A stretch of DNA of 64,000 nt, taken from NCBI GenBank assembly GCA_038030265.1, contig CM075941.1:55901952-55965951 (forward strand), in the 5' to 3' direction. Source of the DNA: Corythucha ciliata (taxonomy: Eukaryota; Arthropoda; Insecta; Hemiptera; Tingidae). This document shows positions 1-10,366 of the stretch, piece after piece. The translations under genes and the position numbers were made by a program. Under the pieces are notes generated by a model. It searched no databases and was not told where the DNA came from. It saw only the letters and a list, made by a program, of their open reading frames with translations. Position 1 is the stretch's first letter. Each line of letters starts with the position of its first letter.

Positions 1-289
1 GGGTTCCGCCATGGTTTGAGGGTCCTCTGAAGCCTTGCGATGGTCTCCAGCAGTTCGGAGAGGGGTGCCGAATACTACATTAGGTCGTCTGAGGTAGCTA
101 TGTAATGTTTCAGTACGACGCCGTCTAATGCCAGGTTGACCGGCATTGTGCCGCAGAGCATAAAGTAAGGCTAAAGTGCGATGTAGTAGCGTACGTGGGG
201 CGTGGGCTTAAAAGGAATTCCCTCTAGGGTTCTGACCCGCTCGCGATTGCGGTTGGAAGGGTTGCGCCACCAGATAGCGGCACCGAAAC
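1..289 (-). mobile_element. LINE fragment, end of reverse transcriptase region
   Basis: This is the same sequence as 43078-43370, where the minus strand reads through a non-LTR retrotransposon RT tail including VYSYGAAIWW. It ends next to minisatellite-like units (about 285-370), so the LINE had entered the 16-bp array before the block was duplicated. It has small indels and is not a functional gene. Confidence 0.6.
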
Positions 290-345
290 TATAAACGTTT
301 TCTAGCCACAAAACGTTATAACCTCAAAACGCTCCAAGGACCATA

Positions 346-1254
346 TTGTCTAACCACGAAACGCTGGTGGGCCAAAATCGCATGAATGGTAAACTAACAA
401 TTCAGTTCCGTGTTTTAGGCTCTTTTAAAATCCACCGATTAGCTTCGTGTCCCCCACTCTCGCCTCTGTTTCCACAATTCCAACTGCGATTGAACATCGG
501 CCTCAGCTCTGTGCTGTTTCACCAAGGCCAAACCCAAGTCCGAGAGAGACTCATCTTCTCCTCCTAGCGGGCCACCGTTATAATGATTGGATTATTTTAT
601 CATTTCCCTGGTATTTGTCCCCGTTCCGGTTTAGGAGGAGCAGGCTGAAGCGTCTCTGTGTCCACTTCGCCAATGCAGTCACCACTGGCTTGGAGTGAGT
701 GGGGTGGAGTCCCTGATGGTTCAGTCCTTTGAGGGTGTGAGGCTTTTGGCGGGTTGTTGAGGCCCATAAGTTTGACCGATGTGGCTAATTTCGTTCCCGT
801 CGGCTGATAATGGGTCGACTTAGGTATATAGCGACCCTTCCGGGCCTACCATTGAAGGAAAACCCGCACCTCCCCACGGTTAACTTCGTTAGGATCATAA
901 CCCTCGCTGCCTGCCCTGCTGCTCCGTGATACACCCTTGTTCGTCACAAGCCTCAATAAAGTTCCACCCCAGTATAAGTGTCAACCCGTCAGCACTCGGG
1001 AAGACGTGTGAGTTCTGCGCGGTGTGCTTCAAAAAGCGACTCTTTTTTATGGCTTTGAAGTGTTCGCTGAAGAAGCTAAGTGTGACTTTGATACTTCCCG
1101 AAAACTTATTTTTAAAAACTATCTTCAAGAGATCTTCAGTCGTCGCTCGGCCGATCAATTCCACCCTCCCTTCTCCTCCTCCTCCTCTTCCTCATCCTGA
1201 TAACCGCCGTATTAATTGATTTTCGAAGCCAGTAAGATCAAACACACTTTTTAG
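346..1254. other. intronic sequence of the duplicated block, no gene seen
   Basis: No reading frame here resembles a known protein. The segment precedes the first terminal channel exon of this copy, and its counterpart in copy 2 is 43430-44321. Short open frames on both strands do not show exon-like properties. Confidence 0.5.
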
Positions 1255-2064
1255 ATGGAAGATACTGCCCGTGTGGGGATCACCACGTGCCTGTCTACAT
1301 GGGAGCGGCCAACACGTACGACAGTGAGTATCCCCAAATGATTCCTTCCTTTCTTTCCTCACTCTCTTTTATTGCTCTCTATCTCTCTCTCTCTCTCCGT
1401 CTGGAAAACATTTTTTAGCTTTTACTGGGTTCGAAAATTATTTTTTTTCTTTTGAAGACAAAAGGGCGGCATTTGTACTCGTCAAGTAATTTAGGATTCT
1501 CGTTTGATTTTCGTATTGTAGGGTCGTGGTCGGCATCGCCCAGTCCGGCTAGATCACCCAGTCCGACAGGGATCCGTTACCGTCACGACGATCACAGTGG
1601 AGGAGGTCATCATCACCGGGGAGGTGGAGGCTACGGCACGACCAGACTCGAGCAGCGTTCCCGCTCACCATCGCCGCGCCCGCATCCTCATCACCGACAC
1701 ACACAGCACAGCTATCCCGTGAGTATTTGAGGGTACTAGTGACGAATCTCTTCATTTGTGTTCGATATGTTTATTTTTTTTTATTTTTTAGGTTCTAGTA
1801 ACCCGTCGAGGGCAGGGTCGACGCCTACCACCGACACCGACCAAACCGAGCACGCTTCAATTAACACCGGCGGCGATCAATTTCCCAAAATTGAACGCAT
1901 CGCCAACGCGGAGCAACTACCCAGGGCCGATGAGTTTTGAACAGGCCGTCGCCATCGGTCGCGGTGGTCGACTTCTACCATCCCCCGTGCCGAATGGCTA
2001 TAAGCCGGCTCAGCCGTCGATTAACGAGAGACACAGCGACTCGGATGACGACGACTGGTGCTAG
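1255..2064 (+). CDS. cac: Cav2 calcium channel (cacophony-like), terminal exons, intact copy
   Basis: Three exons encode the C-terminal cytoplasmic tail of a Cav2 alpha-1 subunit. 1255-1323 is a 69-nt phase-neutral cassette (frame contains CPCGDHHVPVYMGAANTYD). 1522-1718 contains SWSASPSPARSPSP and the SRSPSPRP block, ending QHSYP. 1792-2064 starts VLVTRRGQGRRLPPTPTKPS, continues INFPKLNASPT and SFEQAVAIGRGGRLLPSPV, and ends HSDSDDDDWC-stop. All junctions have AG/GT and matching phases. The last exon combines a proline-rich SH3-type site (RRLPPTP) with the DDWC end; in Cav2 channels these bind active-zone scaffolds such as RIM-binding protein and PDZ proteins. This copy has no frame break, unlike the downstream copy, but lies upstream of the channel core exons. 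It may be misplaced by assembly or be a real partial gene duplicate. Confidence 0.85.
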
Positions 2065-3559
2065 CCTTTGCTCTCAGCCAGCCCGCCACAGGTAAAAAAC
2101 GCCGGTGCGTAAATTAAAAATGTCGAGCCCGCGACATCATGGGGGCCATGATTTTAAAGAGGCTCGGTTATCGGGTAATTTTTAAGATTTTTTATTTTAT
2201 TTTTGTGCGTGTTTTATTTGCCCTCCTCCCCACTCGCCACACCATCACACCTCTAGTGAGAAATAAGCAAGGGCTGGCGCGGTTTGTGATTGATCGGCGT
2301 GCACGAACTACTGCCACTGACATCTTATTGACTTCCCCCTCAAGTGCTTTATACAGTGATTGGGTTACTTATTTACTTTTCATTTTTCTGTGATAATATT
2401 ATAAGACAAATTTTAAGCGATTCAAACCAATTTTGAATGGAAAACAAACAAACAAACTGACGAATAGTAACGAGATCACTTTTATTTTTATTTTTAAAAA
2501 TTGGTGCTCAGTTCAAACAAATTTAATGAAGAAAAAAAAAAAACAAAACAAAGTTTATTAGCTGTATCCTTTGTGCGCATGCGTGTCTTGGTTACAATCG
2601 ATTGTCATTTTTGAAATTCCTCCTTGAAATTCCTCAATTCAGTAGTTAATATGTATACTAACGTGTTTTTTCGCAAATCTTAAATAAAGAACTACATAAA
2701 ATAATAAATAATCTTAGCCCTATCCTTTCTCATTAAAAAAAACAAAAAAGCAAAAAAAAAAAAAAAAACAAGCATAAAAAGTCTTCAGTGAACCGAACAA
2801 ATGAATAAAACTATTCACGTTAAATAAGAATTGAAGGAACACAACTTTGTAGGCTATTTATGAATGTAAAATCCGGTTGAAATGACCCCCCCAGACCCAT
2901 TGAACCAATTTTCTCCCACCCCATCAGACCCATTGAACCAATTGACCATAACCCGTTTTCTGAGTAGTTCTAGAACAATCTTTCCTCTTTTTTTTTTTTT
3001 TTTGGTAATCGTGTACAACTAAGCAAAGTTGCCTTAATACATGTTGCAAAAAATAATAGTTTGACAAAAAAAAACTCTTTTTAACAAATTATTAAGAAAC
3101 AAATTCTTAAAAATGAATAAATGAAACGACTAATATACATATATGTAACTATTCCGTGACTGTTTGTTAAGAGACTGCAATGTTTACAATCGCTCGTTTA
3201 AAAGAAAAAAAATTCGCTCTCTCCCTCTTTAGAAAACCGACATTTTTGGACAATTTTTAGATCGCGCAGCTTGCCTGTCCACCTTTGAAAAGATTCAAAT
3301 TGTGTACAAAACTATTTATTTCGTTGGGCTTCACTATAGGAATATATTGTGTAAAAAAGTAAAAACAAAAATTATAAATATTAAAAAAAATAGTTGAAAT
3401 ATTATGAGAATTTCGAAAAAACTTTTAATATTACAACCAAAAACAAATTTAAATTGTACATTTCAACGTTTTTGCCAATTCGAAACTCGTTTAAACAATA
3501 CCTTTTGTAAAGGGTATTTTGTAAATATGTATGTGATTGAACGTAATATATAATTATTT

Positions 3560-3591
<32 letters not shown>

Positions 3592-4735
3592 TTCGCTGAG
3601 CATAAAAAAAAAAATATGAAAATTTTTGTATCGAATTGTAAATAGAGTGCACTTTTGTGCACTGGGCAGTTGTTTTTATTATTAATAAATTTGTTTTTGA
3701 TTGTTTGAAATAATCAGCTTTTGCAAGACTGGCACCATAATTCTTCATTCTTTATTAATTAATTTGTTTATTTATTTATTTAATTTTGAATACTTTTGAA
3801 ATAATTGTTTTTCTCGATTTAAAAAAACAAAAACAGGCAATTATGTTGCCACTGCCATACTGGAAGGACCTAAATAAAATTTAAAACAAAAAAATAATAA
3901 TTGATAAACGAAATTGTATTATAGCGGCAGCGATTGTTTTCTATTAAGAGAAACATATTGGTGTTGAAGTGGGGACGAATGACAAAAAAAAAAATTAAAA
4001 AATTTTAAAAAACAAACAAAAACAGGCCAATTTAGTGCCTAGGCGCAAAGAAAGAATGTAAATAGCCTTTTATTGAATATAACTAAAATATAGAAAAAAA
4101 GACACTGTAAATAAATCGCATGTTGAATTATGGAATCAGTCTTTCTTCGATTTTTAAAATAACTCTTTTTGAAAAAAAGAGACTAAAAATCTCGCTGTTT
4201 ATTCGATCCCCCCCCCCCAACACCACCTCCAATCTAATTTTTTTAGCCAACCCACCCGCACACACCTCCGAAAGGGGCCGGGAAGCCCGAGGCGTTTTCG
4301 GGAAGGAAGGGGAATGGATGAGGGGAGGGTGACTCTAGTCTGTTTTCCAGCAGGGAATTAAGTACACAAACAAAAGATTCGGTATTGTAAATTTGTTGTA
4401 TTTTCCACGGAAAAACGATTTTGTTTGTTTTATGCGATTGATTTTTTCGTGGAAGAGCTTTAACAAAATATAAAAAAAAAAAAAAAACTTTTAACAAAAT
4501 AACAAAAAAAACGGTCGTTTTTTGAAGAGTATAACAAATTGTTAAATTCCTTTGTACCTATAATGCTTGTTAAACGTCATTAAAACTAATAATATTGTAA
4601 GTAAAAAACCAAATCTATATATTATTTTTAATATTCTGGAAAAATAGGATTTTGTTTTGTAGCGAGTTTCTTTTTGTCATTCGATGATTCTTACAAATAC
4701 ATTTTCTTTCATACAAAAAGTATCGATGAAATAAA
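2065..4735 (+). other. 3' UTR-like AT-rich region of the channel gene, copy 1
   Basis: About 2.7 kb of AT-rich sequence with homopolymer runs follows the DDWC stop. An AATAAA signal sits at 4730-4735, near the end of the duplicated block, which fits a long 3' UTR. No convincing coding region is seen. The motif near 2136 is related to an exon-like segment in copy 2 (about 45309-45351), but its acceptor region is deleted here. Confidence 0.55.
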
Positions 4736-4982
4736 GTTTTATATCACAAAAAAGTGATTGATTCCGGGTCACCTTAACGCATCCACCTGAAATGGCGGCT
4801 GGACACTTGCAAATGATCTTAAGATCAAAGGTCAAAATGAATAAACAAAAAACTTATACGGGTCGATTGCATATACACGAAACATCAAGGCCATGACTGG
4901 TCCAAACCGACCCAGGCCAACGTCCCATCCTTGGTTCGACAGCACAACGCCAGATTCGCTGATATGGATTGCATAAAACGAC

Positions 4983-5740
4983 GATTTTGCCCCTTTTTCT
5001 CGTGTTTTGAGGCGTTTTTCAGTCCTCTGCACGAGGAGAGAACGATGTGTTAGGAGATCGGCTCAGAAATAGTTTTTTTTTCCTTCAATTGGCTGGGTGT
5101 GGCTTGAAAAGGGCATAAAATTCGCACGAGTTTATAAAGCGTTTTAAGTGTACTCAAATTGCTCTCGAGAGTGATATCGGACACTCCTAGAAATGTCGCT
5201 GTTTTAACCCGTATAGAAATCTTAAAATCGCTCTTAAATTGTAGTCGCAGGTCTGACCACTTTACGGCGATAATTCCTAGGGAGACAAGCTCCCAGCACA
5301 TTCTATTCTACTCGTCAATCGGGACGACGACGACTTTGCCCCTTTTTTTCATGGTAATGTGCCAGGAGCTCAGCAACCGTGAGAATTCATGTCGTCGACC
5401 AGCTCCCAGCACATTCTATTCTCCTGGTCATTATAGGACGAAAACTCGTCGAAAATGACTATTTTGCCCCTTTTTCTCGAGTTTTTAGACGATTTTCAGC
5501 CTTTAATATTAGGAGAATATGATGTGTTAGGAGCTTGGCTCCGAAAGAGTTTTTTTTCGCACAATTGGTGGGTGAGCTGTGGCTTTGAAAAAGGCATAAA
5601 ATTCCAACGTGGTTATAAAGCGTTCCAAGTGGACTCAAATTGCTCTCGTGAGTGATATCGTACAACCCTAGAAATGTCGCTCTCAAAACCCGTACAGAAC
5701 GCTCAAAATCGCTCTAATTGTATCAGAGGCATCGCAAGAC
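4983..5740. repeat. complex tandem repeat family (unit about 0.45 kb with sub-repeats)
   Basis: Segments starting near 5050 and 5520 repeat the same order of motifs: a run of T, a block ending GGCATAAAATTC, TATAAAGCGTT, CAAATTGCTCTCG and GAAATGTCGCT. Shorter sub-repeats containing CAGCACATTCTATTCT occur at 5293 and 5405. A diverged array of the same family lies at about 29500-30240 in a channel intron. No protein-coding signal is seen. Confidence 0.7.
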
Positions 5741-5750
5741 TGACAGAGGC

Positions 5751-5965
5751 GTAGGTACGGTGCTACAAGTATGCGAACGAAAGGGACGCTAGTACCAACG
5801 CTCTAAAGAGCCTCATAAAATCTCCAAAAATGAGCGTTTCTCGTTGAAGTTACGTTTAGCAGATTTTCTCGACTTCAAGCAGCCCGAAAAGGTCCACGTG
5901 CGTCCATGCTTCCTTGGACTTCAGACCCCACGAAGTAGCGTACCGAGGTAGTGGCCAGGGGGATG
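5751..5965. mobile_element. dispersed DNA-transposon-like fragment
   Basis: The segment starts with GAGGCGTAGGTACGG and parallels 23852-24115 closely (shared CATAAAATCTCCAAA, AGCAGCCCGAAAAGGTC and CCTTGGACTTCAGACCC). The start resembles the CAGNGGCGT termini of hAT-like elements in this window, which suggests a non-autonomous DNA transposon. No transposase and no paired terminus were found. Confidence 0.5.
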
Positions 5966-6001
5966 GGGGCGTCCTAAAAGCTTAAATACGTAAAAATGAG
6001 G

Positions 6002-6297
6002 TTTTTTTTTTTTGAGGGTACGGACTCGGATCTACCGAGTCCGCTGGCGCCTTACGCCATACCCTGAGAATCCATTAGCTGTGCACTTCACGCAGCCGTA
6101 CTACGCGGGCGTTTCGGTCGATACGCGGTTTGTCATACGCGCACCGCCGTGAACGCCCACACGAAGCCGAGTTAGCCGTGTCACAGCTCGCCGCAGCCTT
6201 ATAGTGTAATGGGCAATTAATAGCTGGATTCGAACCTAGGCCCGTTGGATTGCGAACCGAGCATTGTATCTATTACACCATCGAGTCGCGCGGATTT
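6002..6297 (-). mobile_element. tRNA-derived SINE
   Basis: Read on the minus strand it has a tRNA-like head (6215-6295) with an A-box-like TGGTGTAATAGAT and a B box GGTTCGAATCC. A GC-rich body with small palindromes near its end (CTCGGTAGATCCGAG) follows, and it finishes in a run of about 12 A (the T run at 6002-6013). Head, body and A-tail in this order and a length near 295 bp are typical of a SINE. I could not identify a clear target duplication. Confidence 0.75.
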
Positions 6298-6813
6298 TTA
6301 GGTTATCAATGCATGTAGGTATATGAAAAGGTCGGACGGTAGGACAGCGATTTGGCTACTTTCTAAGAATGTAAGTTTATCCGACCTGGAGAATATAACG
6401 TTGCAAGTGATATCAGCAAAGACTGTGGGCCGATTATTCGAATGAGCCCCCGAAAGCGCTATTCTGGCGGCTCAAATTGAGAAAATTCCCGGTATCTTGA
6501 AGAAAATTCGCGGCTAAAAAGAGGAAATACACCGTGTCCCCAGTTTCATTAGGTCCTTAAAGCCTAGTAAAGAGCTAATCGGCAAATTTGCAACTTGCTG
6601 ACGCGGCAAAAATTGAAAAAAATCGCTAATACTCGTGTCTATACCTGCGAAAAAGCGCTTATTCGTGGTCTCGCGATGCAACTTCCAGCCTAAAATTGAG
6701 GAAAAATCGCTGATTCGCGGTGCACAATTTCTTCCACGAATAAATTGTGGAAATCAACGCAAAAGTGTTGTTTTTGGGCCAACCACACGGTTAAAATTGG
6801 ACAAAAATGGCAA
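6298..6813. repeat. degenerate ~30-bp tandem array (left part)
   Basis: Imperfect repeats of a block with AAAATTGAGGAAAAATCGCT and GATTCGCGG-like elements. The array continues at 10367 after the inserted LTR retrotransposon. The sequence around the break (GACAAAAATGGCAA) is uninterrupted at 25328, which confirms that this array was the insertion target. Confidence 0.7.
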
Positions 6814-6963
6814 TGAAATGATAAAACCTTTTGTAGAATAAGGCTTTAATTGACAAAATAAACCGTGTGAGAAACGAACAGAACTTTTAAAACAATTGTA
6901 AACAAGAAGTCATAAGTTTGGAGGGTATTTAAATAACATAAAGTGGAATTGATAATTATAACA
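6814..6963 (-). repeat. 3' LTR of the gypsy-like element
   Basis: 150 bp, almost identical to 10217-10366. It contains TATTTAAATA, a plausible TATA region. It lies at the low-coordinate end, so it is the 3' LTR for the minus-strand element. Confidence 0.9.
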
Positions 6964-7040
6964 TTCTTCCGTCCAAGAGAGAAGTCGTCATCCAGAGCTT
7001 CGGTATTAAATAATATAGTCCGAGAGGGGACGACCTAATT

Positions 7041-7748
7041 TGCAGAATGAACAAAAGTCTGCAGAATGGGGTGTTTAAGATTTTTCACAGGCTCCAAAAT
7101 TCGTATGTGAGCTCAACTAACTACCTGACAATAGTTACCTCTCAGTTACCTGCACATTCACCAAAAGTACTAGTACTTGTACCCTAGAGGTACCCTGCAG
7201 AATGAACAAAAGTCTGCAGAATGGGGTGTTTAAGATTTTTCACAGGCTCCAAAATTCGTATGTGAGTTCATCGAAGTACCGGACAATAGCAACCTAACAG
7301 TTAATTGCACATTTCCGAAAAGTACTAGTACTTGTACCTGAGAGGTACCCTGCAGAATGAACAAAAATCTGCAGAATGTGGTGTTTAAGATTTTTCACAG
7401 GCTCCAAAATTCGTATGTGAGTTCAACTAAGTACCGGACATCAGTTACCTCTCACTTACTTGCACATTTCCCAAAAGTACTAGTACTTGTACCCGAGAGG
7501 TACCCTGAAGAATGAACAAAAGTCTGCAAAATGGGGTGTTTAAGATGTTTCACAGGCTCCAAAATTCGTATGTGAGCTCAACTAACTACCCGACAATAGT
7601 TCATTCTGCAGGGTACCTCTCAGGTACAAGTACTAGTACTTTTGGGAAATGTGCAAGTAACTGAGAGGTAACTATTGTCCGGTACTTCGATGAACTCACA
7701 TACGAATTTTGGAGCCTGTGAAAAATCTTAAACACCCCATTCTGCAGA
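7041..7748. repeat. 155-bp tandem repeat with inverted terminal copy
   Basis: Direct units start at 7041, 7196, 7351 and 7506 (motif TGCAGAATGAACAAAAGTCTG, period about 155 bp). The fourth is cut at about 7600, where a full unit follows in reverse (7600-7748), so units three and four can fold onto the inverted copy. The unit also carries the palindrome AAAGTACTAGTACTT. The block sits between integrase and the 3' LTR, where env or a non-coding 3' region would be. Confidence 0.9.
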
Positions 7749-7811
7749 CAGATGATGATCCCTGATCAGAATGAATGTACGCAGGAGTTCCGAACATATG
7801 AAAAATAGACT

Positions 7812-8280
7812 CTAAAGCTCAACTGTAGCTGTTGTCATGTCTGAACAAGGAATAGCGAAAGGGAATCTGGAATATTCATCAATAATTGTCAAGATGTAAC
7901 GATTTCGGGATTTCGAAGGTAAAGGGCCCTTGAAATCCATATTGAGTCTTTCCATCGGGGATGTCGCTTTTATCAACGTTCCGTGATGCTTGAAAAATGT
8001 TGGCTTGATTTCCGAACAAATTCTACAATTATTTACAATTTGACGAACTTCGTCAACAGAGAAGGGTAAATTTTTACTCTTCACCCAATGGTGAAAACGT
8101 GTTATACCTGGATGACACAAAGTTTCGTAGTATTTTCTCAGATTGTCCTTCGAATTAGATACAATGGGGCAAATCCTTGAAAAAGCCTCAGCGGCTACAT
8201 TTTCTTTACCGGGCCTGTACACAATGTCGTATGAATAACACGAAAGCTCTAGCCTCCAGCGCATCATTTTTTCATTTTTT
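7812..8280 (-). pseudogene. gypsy-like pol fragment: RNase H end and integrase N-terminus
   Basis: The minus strand encodes the RNase H to integrase junction of a Ty3/gypsy polyprotein: RPGKENVAAEAFSR, then an integrase H2C2 zinc finger (HPG...H...NCRIC), then the start of the catalytic core (MDFKGPLPS with the first Asp, then IDEYSRFPFAIP). It stops at 7812, before the second catalytic Asp and the Glu. The MITE at 8281-8755 separates it from the upstream RNase H part. Confidence 0.85.
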
Positions 8281-8755
8281 AGTGCATCATATTCGGTACG
8301 TATAGTCCATGTTAGAGTAGCCTTTGATTCCCATTTTCATTTTTCGAAAAAGTCAAGGTGGTGGGGGTGGTCCTTCCGGTGTGGAAGTGTAAAAATAGCG
8401 TTGAACTTCACTAGTTCATCTTAGCGCTCTAAAATTCGACTCAATAATTTAATGTAACGAAAGCCCTGGGTTCCATTGAGATCAATTGAGATTTATCGAA
8501 AACTTTGATGGGGGAGGGTGAAATGGGGGATGAAATTTCAATAAAAAACCTTAAATTCACACGTTTAGGTACTATAAAATACGGCACACAAATTTAATAT
8601 TACAAAGCCCTTGGAAAACTACAGAAACTTTTCGACATTTTGAAGAGAGGGTGGTGAAAATAGAGGAAGAAGTTCGGCTTAATGAAACAAATAATGGTAT
8701 CAAAATATTACTTCTGGGACGGCTTAGGGTATCCGAATACATAATGAAATGCACT
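8281..8755. mobile_element. MITE with AGTGCAT termini inserted in pol
   Basis: The left end AGTGCATCATATTCGG is matched by an imperfect inverted right end whose reverse complement begins AGTGCATTTCATTATG. The 475 bp between them are non-coding and interrupt the gypsy-like RNase H frame (SKDHTSKIK on one side, MMRWRLELSCY on the other). The same terminal motif AGTGCATTTCATT bounds elements at 15020 and 16301, which points to one MITE family. Confidence 0.7.
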
Positions 8756-9330
8756 CTTTCCGCGAAATTTTATTTTACTAGTATGATCCTTCGAAAAAAT
8801 AAATGATACGGAACGCTGATCATCAGTTATGAGTTGAAACTGTCGACCCATTAAATAATAGTGGCGCCATTTCCGTACCGCCTCAATTATAGCACACGCT
8901 TCCTTTTCGATTGCCGCATGCCGTTGTTCAGTTTTTGTCAACATTCTAGAGTAAAATGCGACTGGGCGGCCATGCTGAGATAAGGTTGCAGCAAAGGCGA
9001 AAGATGAAGCGTCCGTTTCGACGGTGAATGGGGAATCGGGGTTTACTGCAGTAATTGCTGCGTCAGTGATGACTTTCTTGATATTTTCAAATGCCTGAAG
9101 TGATTCTTGATCGAGGGGAAATTTGCATACGACTAGAGGACGAACTTTTTCTGAAAATTTAGGTACGAATTTAGAGTAATGTGAGAACAGACCCATAACT
9201 CTTTTCAAGGATGACGCGTTAGTCGGTGGATTCAAGTGACGTAGAGGGTCTAGACGGACTGGGTCGGGTTTAATGGTTTTGTTTTTAATTATGTAGCCGA
9301 GGAGGTTGATTTCTGGCCGGGCGAAAGAAC
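8756..9330 (-). pseudogene. gypsy-like pol fragment: RT C-terminus and RNase H
   Basis: The minus strand reads the RT connection region (INLLGYIIKNKTIK, VMGLFSHYSKFVPKF) followed by RNase H (VETDASSFAFAATLSQ with the first catalytic Asp; AAIEKEACAIIEAVRKWRHY with the Glu). The upstream RT palm with its YxDD motif is absent: the frame joins directly to gag near 9330, so roughly protease plus two-thirds of RT have been deleted. Confidence 0.88.
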
Positions 9331-10175
9331 TTTTTTCAGTGTTTTTAGACTTGAGGGAGTATAGGAGCTTGCAACAACCACAGATACTTGTTTAACGTGA
9401 CCCTTACGATTAAAAGTTGGATTCGATCGACATACCTTAGAGAAATGCCCCAATTTATTACAGTTTCCGCATGTGGCGTCCTTGGCTGGACATTGATCTC
9501 TTCTATGATACTGTCGCCCACAAAAAAAGCATGATTTAAAATCGCTAGATTTTTTCGAAGAAACGGAAGCATTCAAATGGTCATTTTCGGGAATTTCCTG
9601 ACCAGAATCGAGGTTTGGAACGGACGTGGCGTTCACAGAAAAAGAATTACTGTAACCTAATGAGTGTTGTTGAGCTAGTCCTAAGGCTCGCGCCTGATCA
9701 ATTGCTTCGGCCAAATTTAGGGAAGACGATTCGAGTAATCTTAATCTTATTTGACTGGAACTTAGTCCTCTAATAAAAGCGTCCCTGATAAAGTCAGACC
9801 GGTTTTGTTCTGCCGTCACAGCTTTAAATTTACATCGATTGGCCAAAATATTTAAAGCTTCCACGTACCTTTCAATATTTTCTCGGGCTGCTGCTGTCTC
9901 GTCTAGAGCTCATGCCGAGCAAATATTTCGTTTATCGGTTTGACGTAAAGATTTTTAAGAACCGTTATTGCGTCTGTGTACGTTCCACATCCGTGTATAT
10001 ATTGATAAACAGTTGGAGAGACCAAGTTGTGTGAAATTCTCAACTTTTGTTCATCCGAGGATTGAATAGACGCGACAAGATTAAGGAAAGTCCGGTGCCA
10101 GTGTTCCCATTCGATTGCTGCCGTTTGCGAAGTAGGGTCGAGATTTAATTTTTCAGGCTGGAGAAGTCGTTCCAT
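9331..10175 (-). pseudogene. gypsy-like gag, frameshifted
   Basis: The gag N-terminal half starts MERLLQPEKLNLDP at 10175, with WEHWHRTFLNL. A frame break near 9900 separates it from the C-terminal half, which carries two CCHC zinc knuckles, CFFCGRQYHRRDQC and CGNCNKLGHFSKVC. The product would be the capsid/nucleocapsid-type protein that packages the element RNA. The frameshift and the downstream deletion make it non-functional as a full polyprotein. Confidence 0.85.
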
Positions 10176-10216
10176 GTTGGCTGGTACTGGTGTTCATTAA
10201 AATTTGTCAATTAAAT

Positions 10217-10366
10217 TGAAATGATAAAACCTTTTGTAGAATAAGGTTTTAATTGACAAAATAAACCCTGTGAGAAACGAACTGAACTTTTAAAACAATT
10301 GTAAACATAAAGTCATAAGGTTGGAGGGTATTTAAATAACATAAAGTGGAATTGATAATTATAACA
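10217..10366 (-). repeat. 5' LTR of the gypsy-like element
   Basis: This is the partner of 6814-6963; the two differ at only a few positions, so insertion was recent. No clear primer-binding TGG follows immediately on the minus strand (next bases ATTTAATTGAC), so the priming tRNA cannot be called. Confidence 0.88.

Larger units (their letters stand above)
1..4982. repeat. segmental duplication, copy 1
   Basis: This block is nearly identical, base for base, to 43078-48156 in the same orientation. The differences are scattered substitutions, small indels and one insertion in the other copy. The match may continue to the left of the window. It stops abruptly at 4982, after which the two flanks are unrelated. 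It contains a LINE fragment, a few remnants of the 16-bp minisatellite unit, the last exons of the Cav2 gene and a long AT-rich 3' UTR. The copy lies upstream of the other channel exons (21164-34616), out of biological order, with a scaffold gap in between. Confidence 0.95.
6814..10366 (-). mobile_element. defective Ty3/gypsy-like LTR retrotransposon
   Basis: Two direct repeats of 150 bp (6814-6963 and 10217-10366) bound the element. Read on the minus strand they start TG and end CA. They are flanked by the 5-bp duplication GGCAA (6809-6813 and 10367-10371). In minus-strand order the inside has gag with two zinc knuckles, a fused RT end plus RNase H, a MITE insertion, the RNase H end plus integrase zinc finger and core start, and a tandem/inverted repeat block before the 3' LTR. 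Protease and most of RT are deleted, so it could not move by itself. Confidence 0.93.

Noticed and set aside
447..1219. Open frames in the duplicated intron on both strands
   Set aside because: No similarity to known proteins, and the two copies differ by frame-changing indels (for example near 43530 and 44040).
1..4982. Reading copy 1 as the alternate haplotype of the whole locus
   Set aside because: The flank after 4982 is unrelated to the flank after 48156, so a simple haplotig duplicate is not shown; left open as a finding.
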